NCBI RefSeq assembly: GCF_003148775.1
Contig: NZ_QGGW01000003.1
Coordinates: 350,523-414,522 of the forward strand
Reading direction: 5' to 3'
Origin: Roseicyclus mahoneyensis
Lineage (GTDB): Bacteria; Pseudomonadota; Alphaproteobacteria; Rhodobacterales; Rhodobacteraceae
Length of the DNA: 64,000 bases
The notes beneath the pieces are model-generated. The model was not told the origin of the DNA, searched no databases, and saw only the letters and a program-made list of their open reading frames with translations. Of the stretch, positions 33,775 through 41,660 are shown in pieces; position 1 is the stretch's first letter; each line of letters begins with the position of its first letter. The position numbers were made by a program, and so were the translations under genes.

Positions 33775-36092
33775 GCGACGACGGCATCCTGCACTTCAAC
33801 CCGTGGACGGACTTCAACGACGGGCCACCGTCCGAGAACCCCTTCGGCTGCGACCCCGACCCCGAGCAGATCGCCGCCTTCCTCGACACCGTGTTCAGCT
33901 GGTGCGAGGGGCTGATCCCGCTCCGCGGCTTCGTCGACAAGGGTCAGGGCCGGGACGGCAAGCCGCACAACATCTGGATCCCCGCCGATGACACCGCGCC
34001 GGGGAAACTCGCAACCTTCGCCGCGTGGGCGAACCGCGAGGGGGCGGCCGTCTATGTCATCCCCGGCACGGTCGAGGAACAGGGCGAGGCCCGCGCCGCC
34101 GACGTGCTGCAGATGCAGGCCATCGTCGTCGATCTCGACGCGGGCGACATCCCGGCCAAGCTGGACCATGTCACCCGCCATCTCGGCGCGCCCACGCTGA
34201 TCATCGAAAGCGGCGGTCGGACGCCCGAGGGCGCGGCGAAGCTCCATGTCTGGTGGAAACTGACCGAACCGGCCGAGGGCGACGACCTGGCCACCCTCTG
34301 CCGCTTGCGCGGCGATATTGCCGTGAAGGTCGGCGGCGACACGCATTTCCGCTCGGCGCACCAGCCGATCCGGGTGCCTGGCACGGTCTATCACAAGCAC
34401 GGCCATCAACGTCTCGTGCAGATCCGCGAGCATCGCGACGTCGAGGTGGATCTTGCGGATTTCGCCGAACAGGTCGCCGAGATGCCGCCGCTGCCCGGCG
34501 TCGGCTTCGCCAGCGTCGCTGCCGCGCCCGCCTCGAAGCCCGGTATCGACGCGGTGCTCACCACGCCGGTGAGGGAGGGCGCGGTCGACGACTGGTCCCG
34601 GTTCCAGGGGGCCAGCGCCGCCATCGGCCATTACATCCGGCTCGTGCACGAGGGCCGCCTCGACCCTTTCGCGGGCTGGGAGGCAATCTGCGGCTACAAC
34701 GCCGCCATGCTACGCCCGTCCTGGCCGCTCGATCGGCTACAGGCCGAGTCCGAACGCCTCTGGGCGCTGCATGTGAAGCGCAACGGCCCGCCGCTCCTGC
34801 GCGCGGCCCACGCCGATGCCTCGGCCAGCCCATTGCCGACCTTCAGCCTCGGCGCACTGCTCGACGACACGAGCCCGATGCCCGAGGACATCATCGGGCC
34901 GCGCGTGCTGACCCCGGGCGGGCTCCTGGTGCTGGGCGGCGCGCCGAAGGTCGGCAAGAGCGACTTCCTGATCTCCTGGCTCGTCCACATGGCGGCAGGC
35001 GTGCCGTTCCTCGGCTTCACCCCGCCGCGACCGCTGCGGATCTTCTATCTGCAGGCGGAGATCCAGTATCACTACCTGCGCGAGCGCCTGCAGCAGATCG
35101 CGCTGCCTGCCGCCGTGATCGCGGCCGCGCGCGACACCTTCATCGCCACCCCGAAGCTGAAGCTGCTGCTGGACGCGGAGGGCGTCGCCCGTGTGGCCGA
35201 GGCGATCCGGGCCGCATTCCCCGACGCGCCGCCCGACATCATCGTCATCGACCCGATCCGCAACCTGTTCGACGGCGGCCCCGAGGGCGGGGGCGAGAAC
35301 GACAACACCGCCATGATGTTCTTCCTGAAGGACCGGGTGGAGCTTCTCCGCGAGGCGGTAAATCCGGACGCGGGCGTGATCCTCGCCCACCACACCCGCA
35401 AAGCCACCAAGCATCAGGTCAAGGACGATCCTTTCTTGGCCCTCTCCGGCGCCAGCGCGCTGCGCGGCTTCTACACCTCGGGGCTGCTCATGCACCGACC
35501 CGACGAGGACAGCAGCGTCCGCAGACTGGAGATCGAGCTTCGGAACGGCCCCGCGCTGCCGGGCAAGCTGATCGACAAGGTGAAGGGCGAATGGGTCGAG
35601 CTGAACCCGCTGAACGAGCGCCTGGTGCGCAAGGAGGTCGGCGCCAAACTCGATGCCGAACGGCTCCGCAAGCACGACGTCATCCTCGGTATGCTGCTGG
35701 ATGAGGCGGCGAGCGAGCGCCTCTACACCGCCATGCAGTTCGCCGAGACCTTCGAGAACCGGGGAGGTCTGGGCAGCAAGCACACGATCCGCGAGCGCCT
35801 CAGCGTGCTGGCGACCAAGGGCTTTGTGAAGTTCCTGCGCGACCCCTCGGGGTTCGGCTTCCCCGTCACCCGGTCGCGGTTCGGCTATCTCTGCGTGGAA
35901 GGCATGCAGTTCGGCGCGCCCGTCGAGGAGATCGATCCGGCCACCGGCGAGGTCACCACCGAGGTCCGTCCGGTCCTGCCCAGCCACTTCAAATGCCCCC
36001 AATCCGGGCTCTGCCTGCAGGTCGAAAACCCCGCCGTCTGGGTCTACCCGGAGGGGCTGGAAGACGACCTAACTCATATGAGTGAGGCCTGA
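33771..36092 (+). CDS. Primase-helicase fusion: AEP-like primase plus RepA-like ATPase
   Basis: A 773-residue replication protein; ATG at 33771 overlaps the nuclease stop (ATGA). Residues 100-220 look like an archaeo-eukaryotic (RepB-type) primase: acids in AIVVDLDAGD at 118-126 and LIIESGGRTPEGAAKLHVWW with the G-G-x-H pattern. Residues 360-640 are an AAA/RepA-type ATPase with Walker A GGAPKVGKSD (389-398), Walker B DIIVIDPIRNLFDG and a HHTRK sensor block. A C-terminal helical winged domain follows. It is probably the element's replication initiator-helicase. Confidence 0.8.
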   Translation: MSDDGILHFNPWTDFNDGPPSENPFGCDPDPEQIAAFLDTVFSWCEGLIPLRGFVDKGQGRDGKPHNIWIPADDTAPGKLATFAAWANREGAAVYVIPGTVEEQGEARAADVLQMQAIVVDLDAGDIPAKLDHVTRHLGAPTLIIESGGRTPEGAAKLHVWWKLTEPAEGDDLATLCRLRGDIAVKVGGDTHFRSAHQPIRVPGTVYHKHGHQRLVQIREHRDVEVDLADFAEQVAEMPPLPGVGFASVAAAPASKPGIDAVLTTPVREGAVDDWSRFQGASAAIGHYIRLVHEGRLDPFAGWEAICGYNAAMLRPSWPLDRLQAESERLWALHVKRNGPPLLRAAHADASASPLPTFSLGALLDDTSPMPEDIIGPRVLTPGGLLVLGGAPKVGKSDFLISWLVHMAAGVPFLGFTPPRPLRIFYLQAEIQYHYLRERLQQIALPAAVIAAARDTFIATPKLKLLLDAEGVARVAEAIRAAFPDAPPDIIVIDPIRNLFDGGPEGGGENDNTAMMFFLKDRVELLREAVNPDAGVILAHHTRKATKHQVKDDPFLALSGASALRGFYTSGLLMHRPDEDSSVRRLEIELRNGPALPGKLIDKVKGEWVELNPLNERLVRKEVGAKLDAERLRKHDVILGMLLDEAASERLYTAMQFAETFENRGGLGSKHTIRERLSVLATKGFVKFLRDPSGFGFPVTRSRFGYLCVEGMQFGAPVEEIDPATGEVTTEVRPVLPSHFKCPQSGLCLQVENPAVWVYPEGLEDDLTHMSEA

Positions 36093-36432
36093 CTCATATG
36101 ACAGCGCCAACTGTGCACTCAACGAAATCAACGGGTTACGGGCAAGTAAGAGTTAGGTCCCTGACTCATGCCCGAAGACTTCATGAAGTCTTATTCCGCA
36201 ATGATTTCAGCCACTTGTCCTCCTTGGAACAGTTAGGTGTCAAACCCCCATACTACGTATGGGAGGGCCACCCCACTGGGGTGGCCACTCCTCCCATACG
36301 TCCGGGCCAGCCTCGCGGGCCGCCGTGACGCTCCCTTGTGCTTTCCGATCCGACGACGGCGGCCCCGTACCGCCAAGCACCAGACCGCCGTCGTCTTCCA
36401 CCACCACAGGCCCCCGGCAAAGGAGACCCATC
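36093..36432. promoter_or_regulatory. Gene-free region packed with inverted repeats (candidate origin or control region)
   Basis: 340 bp without a gene, rich in dyads. GACCTAACTC at 36067-36076 pairs with GAGTTAGGTC at 36150-36159, and ACTCATATGAGT is a perfect palindrome at 36073-36084. TGACTCAT recurs at 36091 and about 36162. AAGACTTCATGAAGTCTT is an 18-bp perfect palindrome at 36175-36192. A nested hairpin lies at 36255-36301. It directly follows the replication initiator gene and is less GC-rich than its flanks. Confidence 0.55.
36255..36301. repeat. Nested 47-bp inverted repeat
   Basis: Outer arms ACGTATGGGAGG (36255-36266) and CCTCCCATACGT (36290-36301) are exact reverse complements. 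Inside, GGCCACCCCA and TGGGGTGGCC (36266-36275 and 36277-36286) form a second perfect arm pair around one base. The whole could fold as a single long cruciform. No T-run follows, so it is not a normal terminator. Confidence 0.75.
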
Positions 36433-36972
36433 ATGGCTCAGCCGACTCTGATCCCGAATTGCGACGGCGCAAGGTTTGAATCTCTGCCGCTCGACGCCCC
36501 CCGCAACCGCTGCATCCTCGCGCTCGACCTCGGCACCTCGACCGGCTGGGCGATCCGCGGCCACGACGGTCTGATCATCAGCGGGACCGTCTCGCTGCGC
36601 CCGGGCCGCTTCGATGGCGGCGGCATGCGCTACCTGCGCTTCACCAACTGGCTGACCGAGATCGACCGGCTGTCCGGGCCCGTCGCCGCGATCTGGTTCG
36701 AGGAAGTCCGCCGCCACGCGGGCACCGACGCGAGCCACATCTACGGCGGCCTCATGGCCACGCTGACCGCATGGGCCGAGCTGCGTGGCGTGCCCTACAA
36801 GGGCGTTCCGGTCGGCACGATCAAGCGTCACGCCGCTGGCAAGGGAAACGCCGACAAGGCCGCCATGGTCGCCGCCGTCCGCGCCCGCGGCTTCAGCCCG
36901 GCCGACGACAACGAGGCCGACGCCATCGCCATCCTGCTCTGGGCGATCGAGACGAACGGGGGTGTCGCATGA
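36433..36972 (+). CDS. RuvC-like Holliday junction resolvase
   Basis: A 179-residue RNase H-fold nuclease. ILALDLGTSTGWAIRG gives the first acid, AIWFEEVRRHAG the glutamate, and DNEADAIAILLWAIE the C-terminal acidic pair, the standard RuvC pattern of phage resolvases. It would cut recombination or replication junctions before packaging. ATG at 36433 has AAAGGAG ten bases upstream. Its stop overlaps the next small gene. Confidence 0.85.
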   Translation: MAQPTLIPNCDGARFESLPLDAPRNRCILALDLGTSTGWAIRGHDGLIISGTVSLRPGRFDGGGMRYLRFTNWLTEIDRLSGPVAAIWFEEVRRHAGTDASHIYGGLMATLTAWAELRGVPYKGVPVGTIKRHAAGKGNADKAAMVAAVRARGFSPADDNEADAIAILLWAIETNGGVA

Positions 36973-37169
36973 GATGGCATCCCCACGGCTGCGGCGGCCG
37001 ACGCCGGGATCCCGAGCAGGTCAAGCGCGAGGGCTGGCAGGAACAGGGCGTCCTCGCGGTTTCCGCCGATGACGACCGCCTCACCTGGCCCGAGCGTGAA
37101 CTGGTCCGCCAGTTGGGCGAGAAGCTCTACGGCCCGCGTCCTTCCGACAGGGAGGCGCGCCATGGCTGA
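36969..37169 (+). CDS. Small phage protein, 66 aa
   Basis: Begins MRWHPHGCGGRRRDPEQVKR, a basic head with one cysteine, then a polar LVRQLGEKLYGPRPSDREA tail. Start overlaps the resolvase stop (ATGA) and its 3' end overlaps the next gene. No family recognised; a coupled early gene. Confidence 0.5.
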   Translation: MRWHPHGCGGRRRDPEQVKREGWQEQGVLAVSADDDRLTWPERELVRQLGEKLYGPRPSDREARHG

Positions 37170-37539
37170 TCGCGAATGGACCGCCGACTGCGTCGCCGAT
37201 CATTTCGAGGAGGCGTTCCGCACCCTGCGCAAGCTGCCGCCGGTGAAGGCGCAGGGCTACTTCAACACTTGGCCCGACATCGTGCGGACGAGCCGCGAGA
37301 TCGCGGCGATGGAGCCGCAGCCGATGCGGGTCTGGCCATCGGCCGCCGCGATCACCCGGCTCGAACAGACCTTCGACTGGGTGCTCTGGATCGAGGAGGC
37401 AGAGCGCAAGCTGGTCTGGTCGCGCGCGGCCCGCGTGCCGTGGAAGCAGATCAGCGGTGAGCTGGGCTGCGACCGCACGACCGCGTGGCGTCGCTGGCAA
37501 CTGGCGCTGACCAAGATCGCGGCGCGACTGAATGCGTGA
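37162..37539 (+). CDS. DUF6362-type protein, 125 aa
   Basis: Helical protein with WTADCVADHFEEAFRTLRKL, RVWPSAAAITRLEQTFDWVL and the C-terminal VPWKQISGELGCDRTTAWRR, which is a helix-turn-helix-like end. The family occurs in Rhodobacterales prophages just upstream of terminase or methyltransferase genes and may be a late regulator. ATG at 37162 with GGAGG upstream. Confidence 0.7.
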   Translation: MADREWTADCVADHFEEAFRTLRKLPPVKAQGYFNTWPDIVRTSREIAAMEPQPMRVWPSAAAITRLEQTFDWVLWIEEAERKLVWSRAARVPWKQISGELGCDRTTAWRRWQLALTKIAARLNA

Positions 37540-37958
37540 GCGACTCCAATGTGTTGCAACACTTTTCCCTTCGACATCTGCAACAGATCCATGCTATTCC
37601 GAAGGCAAGATGGGGAGAGTGCGCTGGAAGGCTCGCTCTCCCCTTTGCGTTGACGGGGGCCTTCTGGACCCCGGTATCCAGCGAGGGTCCGGCCGGGGTC
37701 CAGCCCACGGCAGTTTCCGGTTCCTTCCGGGCGATATTCGTATGCTGGCGGGCGAAGCGTGAGACATCGCCAGCGACAGGGCCGGATTTTTGGGAAGCCA
37801 CCTGGAAGCCGAATCCACCTGACCCCGCGCAAACACCAATGAACGCTGGCCTTTCGACCGGACACCGCTGGTGGCCGCTGGACCCTGTGTGGAGTCCGGC
37901 CTGGCATCTGGAGTCCGGAAGCCACCGGTATCCACCCGATCGAGGAACCTTGCCCACC
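37540..37958. other. Gene-free region before the ParB-like methyltransferase
   Basis: About 420 bp. It contains the palindrome GTGTTGCAACAC (37551-37562), a GGGGAGAG / CTCTCCCC hairpin (37612-37643) followed by TTT that could terminate the early operon, and repeated GGTATCCA and TGGAGTCCGG words. The frame runs open upstream of 37959 but has no start or codon support there. Confidence 0.5.
37612..37646 (+). terminator. Possible terminator of the early operon
   Basis: GGGGAGAG pairs with CTCTCCCC across a 16-base loop, followed by TTT G. Weak T run, so confidence is limited. Confidence 0.4.
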
Positions 37959-39335
37959 ATGACGCTGAGCTTCGCCCCGGACGCGATCGAGATGTGGCCG
38001 CTGTCGCACCTGCAGCCCTACGCGAAAAACGCGAAGGCGCATGGCGCGGACCAGGTCGCGAAGATCGCCGCCAGCATGGCCGAGTTCGGCTGGACCGTGC
38101 CCTGCCTCGTCGCCGAGGACGGAGAGCTGATCGCGGGGCACGGGCGCGTGCTGGCCGCCACGCAGTTGGGGCTGACCGAAGCGCCGGTAATCGTGCTGGG
38201 CCATCTGACCGAGGCGCAGCGCCGGGCGTACCGGATCGCGGACAACAAGCTGACCGAACTCGGCACCTGGGACGAGGCGCTGCTGTCGGCGGAACTGAAC
38301 GACCTGCTGGCCGAAGACTTCGACCTGTCCCTGGTCGGCTTCTCCGACGGCGAGCTGGACAAACTGCTGGCCTACGTGCCGGAGGGGGACGGTGAAGAAG
38401 GTGGCGCCGGGGGCTCCGTGCCACCGGTGACCATCCCCGAGCCGCCCCGCAATCCGGCGTCGCAGACGGGCGATCTCTGGATCCTCGGCGACCATCGGTT
38501 GCTGTGCGGTGACAGCACCAACCACGATGACGTCCGCCGCCTGATGAATGGCGAGCGCGCGGTGCTGTTCGCGACCGATCCGCCGTATCTCGTCGACTAC
38601 GACGGCTCGAACCATCCGACGCGGAACAAGGACTGGTCGCAGTCCTACGGCGTGACCTGGGACGACAGTTCTCAGGGCGCGGAGCTCTATGACGGCTTCA
38701 TCGCCGCCGCGGTCGCCGAGGCGATCACCGAGGACGCGGCCTGGTACTGCTGGCACGCCTCGCGGCGTCAGGCGATGCTCGAGGCCTGCTGGGAGAAGGC
38801 CGGCGCCTTCGTCCACCAGCAGATCATCTGGGTGAAGGACCGGGGCGTCCTGACCCGCTCGCATTACCTCTGGAAGCACGAGCCCTGTTTCATGGGCTGG
38901 CGCCGCCCGAACCGCCCGCCGAAGGTGGCCGAGGAAACGCTGCCCTCGACATGGGCGCTACCGTCCTTCGCCAAGGACGAACGCCCCGATCACCCGACCC
39001 CGAAACCGCTCGACGCCTTCGGCATCCCGATGCGCCAGCACGTCGCCCGCGGCGGGCTCTGCTACGAGCCGTTCTCCGGCTCCGGCTCGCAGATCATGGC
39101 GGGCGAGGCCAACGGCCGCCGTGTCTTCGCGATGGAAATCAGCCCGGCCTATGTCGATGTCGCCGTAGAGCGCTGGCAGGCCGAGACCGGCCGCAACGCG
39201 ATCCTCGACGGCGACGGTCGGACCTTCGCGCAGGTGAGGACCGAGCGGCTGGGCGACGATGCCGAGGCCCGGGCCGATACGCCGGACCTGGACGCCGCAC
39301 CCGAACCCGCGCGAAAGCGCAAGACCGCCGCGTGA
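37959..39335 (+). CDS. ParB-like/adenine DNA methyltransferase fusion
   Basis: A 458-residue protein. Residues 10-130 are a ParB/Srx-like domain (PLSHLQPYAKNAKAHGADQV, GELIAGHGRVLAATQLGL and YRIADNKLTELGTWDEALLS). Residues 165-430 are an N6-adenine or N4-cytosine methyltransferase of the beta type: motif IV DPPY at 207-210, then HPTPKPLDAFGIP and motif I CYEPFSGSGSQIMAGEANGR late in the chain. It probably modifies phage or host DNA to evade restriction. ATG at 37959 with GAGGAA upstream. The ParB part may give DNA targeting. Confidence 0.88.
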   Translation: MTLSFAPDAIEMWPLSHLQPYAKNAKAHGADQVAKIAASMAEFGWTVPCLVAEDGELIAGHGRVLAATQLGLTEAPVIVLGHLTEAQRRAYRIADNKLTELGTWDEALLSAELNDLLAEDFDLSLVGFSDGELDKLLAYVPEGDGEEGGAGGSVPPVTIPEPPRNPASQTGDLWILGDHRLLCGDSTNHDDVRRLMNGERAVLFATDPPYLVDYDGSNHPTRNKDWSQSYGVTWDDSSQGAELYDGFIAAAVAEAITEDAAWYCWHASRRQAMLEACWEKAGAFVHQQIIWVKDRGVLTRSHYLWKHEPCFMGWRRPNRPPKVAEETLPSTWALPSFAKDERPDHPTPKPLDAFGIPMRQHVARGGLCYEPFSGSGSQIMAGEANGRRVFAMEISPAYVDVAVERWQAETGRNAILDGDGRTFAQVRTERLGDDAEARADTPDLDAAPEPARKRKTAA

Positions 39336-39336
39336 C

Positions 39337-40518
39337 ATGCATGACCTGGCTTTACCTTCCTCCGGAAGCGCTTCCGGGGCCGGAGACGCATGCCTCTTCG
39401 GCCTTTCCCTCTGCTCCGGCGCTGGCGGACTCGACCTCGGGCTCGCCATCGCCATCCCCGGATATCGTGCTGTGGGCCATGTCGAACGGGAAACCTACGC
39501 CGCAGCCACTCTCGTGGCGCGGATGGAAGACGCGTCCCTGGATCGCGCGCCTCTCTGGGACGACGTTGCCACCTTCGACGGCCGTCCTTGGCGCGGCGCG
39601 GTGGACATCGTCACTGCGGGCTATCCGTGCCAGCCGTTCTCCGTCGCGGGCAAGCGCCGGGGTGCAGACGATCCGCGGCACCTCTGGCCGCATGTCGCCC
39701 GGATCGTTGGCGAGATCGAGCCGCAGTTCGTCTTCCTCGAGAATGTCGCCCATCATCTCCGCCTCGGCTTCCCCGAAGTCGCCGCAGGACTGGTCGGCAT
39801 GGGCTACCGCCTTGCGGCAGGCCTCTTCACGGCGGCGGAAGTCGGCGCGCCCCACAAGCGCGAGCGGCTCTTCATCCTCGCGATCCGCGAGGGGGACGAC
39901 CTGGCCGACCCCGCGCGCCTGCTCTGGTACCCGGTCGAGTGGCGGGAACCGGACGGAATTGCTGCGGCTCTGGCCGACGCCGAGGGCCAGCGCCAACGAG
40001 AACCGGCAGACGAAACCGACGCCGTCGCAGGCAGCGGGCCTGCACGGGATGAACCTTGCGACGACGGCCGCGATGTGGCCGACCCCGCAGACCGACAGTT
40101 TCCGCAGCCGGGGCGGCGAACGGCGCGACGAGAAGGGTCTGGACCGCATGGCGCGGGACTGGCCGACGCCGATGGCGAACGACGGCTGCAAGCCGAGCGC
40201 GGGCAACCGCCGGAAGGCCGACCTGACCCATGCGGCTGGGATGTGGATGACGCCGACGGCGCGGGATCACAAGGATGGGGCGACGAGCTTGGCGAACACT
40301 CCGGTCAACGGCCTGCTTGGCCGCCAGGTCCTGGTGACGCCAATGGCTGGGAGCGATACCTCCGAGCCGCGCCGGACCTTGAACCCGCTGTTCGTCGAGG
40401 CGCTGATGGGCTGGCCCACCGGGTGGACCGGCTTCGCCTCTGTGGCAATGGCGTGGTCCCCTTGGTTGCAGCGCATGCGCTGCGAACTCTGGCGGCTGAA
40501 TTGCTGGCCGATGGATGA
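39337..40518 (+). CDS. DNA cytosine-C5 methyltransferase (frame disrupted in the 3' half)
   Basis: A C5 methyltransferase. Motif I is LCSGAGGLDLGLA (residues 25-37), the catalytic PCQ is at 97-99 (Cys98), ENV at 135-137 and RERLFI at 175-180. Motif X CGNGVVPLVAAHALRTLAAE is near the end of the same frame. Between about 39,950 and 40,430 this frame becomes Asp/Gly/Arg-rich with many CGA, CAA and GGA codons. The +1 frame there has ordinary G/C-ending codons and methylase-like LNPLFVEALMGWPTGWT. So either two frameshifts or dual coding must be invoked for a complete enzyme. ATG at 39337. Confidence 0.75.
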   Translation: MHDLALPSSGSASGAGDACLFGLSLCSGAGGLDLGLAIAIPGYRAVGHVERETYAAATLVARMEDASLDRAPLWDDVATFDGRPWRGAVDIVTAGYPCQPFSVAGKRRGADDPRHLWPHVARIVGEIEPQFVFLENVAHHLRLGFPEVAAGLVGMGYRLAAGLFTAAEVGAPHKRERLFILAIREGDDLADPARLLWYPVEWREPDGIAAALADAEGQRQREPADETDAVAGSGPARDEPCDDGRDVADPADRQFPQPGRRTARREGSGPHGAGLADADGERRLQAERGQPPEGRPDPCGWDVDDADGAGSQGWGDELGEHSGQRPAWPPGPGDANGWERYLRAAPDLEPAVRRGADGLAHRVDRLRLCGNGVVPLVAAHALRTLAAELLADG

Positions 40519-40531
40519 GGCAACAGCATGA
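39953..40531 (+). other. Alternative frame over the methyltransferase C-terminal half
   Basis: Frame +1 relative to the annotated methyltransferase. It reads LLRLWPTPRASANENRQ, then WPTPQTDSFRSRGG, WPTPMANDGCKPSAGN and LNPLFVEALMGWPTGWTG, a WPTP-repeat tail known from phage DNA methylases. Third positions are nearly all G or C here, unlike frame 0. Its TGA at 40529-40531 overlaps the next gene's ATG in an ATGA, the usual coupling in this element. There is no start codon of its own that fits, so translation needs a shift from the upstream frame. Confidence 0.55.
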
Positions 40532-40743
40532 AGCAGTCCCGCCTCATGTCGCTGGTCGAGTCCATCGCCAACGTCGTCGTCGGCTACGGCGTTGCCGTCG
40601 TCACGCAGATCCTGATCTTCCCGGTCTTTGGCCTGCACACGACGCTGGCGCAGAACCTGAAGATGGGCGCGGTGTTCACGGTGGTCAGCATTGCGCGGTC
40701 TTACGTCCTGCGGCGGCTGTTCGAGGCAATACGGGTGCGATAG
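40528..40743 (+). CDS. Small membrane protein, 71 aa (DUF7220-like)
   Basis: Two hydrophobic segments, ANVVVGYGVAVVTQILIFPV and MGAVFTVVSIARSYVLRRLF, in a basic protein. It matches small membrane proteins found after methylase genes in rhodobacterial prophages. ATG at 40528 overlaps the TGA of the +1 methyltransferase frame. Function unknown. Confidence 0.65.
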   Translation: MKQSRLMSLVESIANVVVGYGVAVVTQILIFPVFGLHTTLAQNLKMGAVFTVVSIARSYVLRRLFEAIRVR

Positions 40744-40785
40744 CCCCGAACATCGACCGCGCGGACTGCGATGATGAACGACGCG

Positions 40786-41454
40786 TCAGTCCATTCGCAG
40801 CGGCCCGAACATGCCGGACTCCACCATAGCCATGTAGACGCGCTTCATCGCCATCGCCGTATCCTGATTGACGAACAGCGATGAGCGCGACCCATGGGGA
40901 TCACCGAGCAGGTAGGGACGCATCGTATCCCACCGCTCGCCGACTTCAGCGCGGTGCCACATGCGCATCTCTTGCTGAATCATCAGCGGCACGGCGAGCT
41001 TCTTGGGCACCATGTGGCGCTCGGGAAAAGCTTCGTGCCAGTCGCAGCGAACGAGGATCGGCGTAGTACCCGAATTGTAAAAGGGAACGTCCAGCCGCTC
41101 GGCGGTAATCGTGGCGCAGGGATGGGGCTCCATCGCTTCGACAGACTCGATGATCTTTGAGCCATCTCCGTAGGGGCACGAAACGAACGCGTGTGCGAAA
41201 TAGATCGTGTGGTCCAGACCTTGATAACCGCAACGGTCGCTGGGGTCCGTCACCGGCATCTGGGGATTTTCCTGCGGCACCAAGGGATGCCACGTTGGAT
41301 ACCCGCGCACAACCGGACCATGCGCGTCGATCAGGTCCTGCAGCGCGCCGTCCGCCTTCTCTCGCTGGTCGGCTTCGACCCCGGGCGTCAGGACCAAGAT
41401 CCGTCGCGCCCGCTCGTAGCCGTCCTGTGCCGCCTCGTCTGCTCGAAATGCCAT
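40786..41454 (-). CDS. Reverse-oriented cargo (moron) gene, 222 aa, unknown function
   Basis: A single minus-strand gene between early and late phage genes. ATG at 41454 has AAAGG upstream; a GTG at 41481 is possible. The protein has conserved-looking YFAHAFVSCPYGDGSKIIES, VEAMEPHPCATITAERLDVP and RCDWHEAFPERHMVPKKLAV blocks with several His/Cys that could bind metal, and a terminal VYMAMVESGMFGPLRMD. No family recognised. Its promoter lies in an AT-rich repeat region at 41514-41581, so it could be expressed in the lysogen. Confidence 0.65.
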   Translation of the reverse strand: MAFRADEAAQDGYERARRILVLTPGVEADQREKADGALQDLIDAHGPVVRGYPTWHPLVPQENPQMPVTDPSDRCGYQGLDHTIYFAHAFVSCPYGDGSKIIESVEAMEPHPCATITAERLDVPFYNSGTTPILVRCDWHEAFPERHMVPKKLAVPLMIQQEMRMWHRAEVGERWDTMRPYLLGDPHGSRSSLFVNQDTAMAMKRVYMAMVESGMFGPLRMD

Positions 41455-41513
41455 AGGTGTCTGCCTTTCATCCCGCTTCACACGAAAGATAGGGGCTGCG
41501 CATGAAAATGCAA

Positions 41514-41581
41514 TATCGTGCGTGAAGTATAATTATCACGCGAGAGATATGACTATCGTGCGTGAAGCCCGTCGTTTCACG
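41514..41581. promoter_or_regulatory. AT-rich operator-like repeat region upstream of the cargo gene
   Basis: TATCGTGCGTGAAG occurs at 41514-41527 and 41554-41567, exactly 40 bp apart. Between them TCACGC (41536-41541) is inverted to GCGTGA, and CGTGAA (41561-41566) pairs with TTCACG (41576-41581). On the minus strand TATACT lies in the repeat core as a possible -10. This looks like a repressor-controlled promoter. Confidence 0.55.
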
Positions 41582-41660
41582 TTGGCCGGAGGCGACGCTA
41601 CACAAAGAAGCCGCCGCCCCACGCGGGACGGCGGCATAGAGACCGGCGTTCGGCGCTGCG

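Noticed and set aside
37485..37958. Extension of the ParB-methyltransferase frame upstream
   Set aside because: No homology or good codon bias; ATG at 37959 has a ribosome-binding site.
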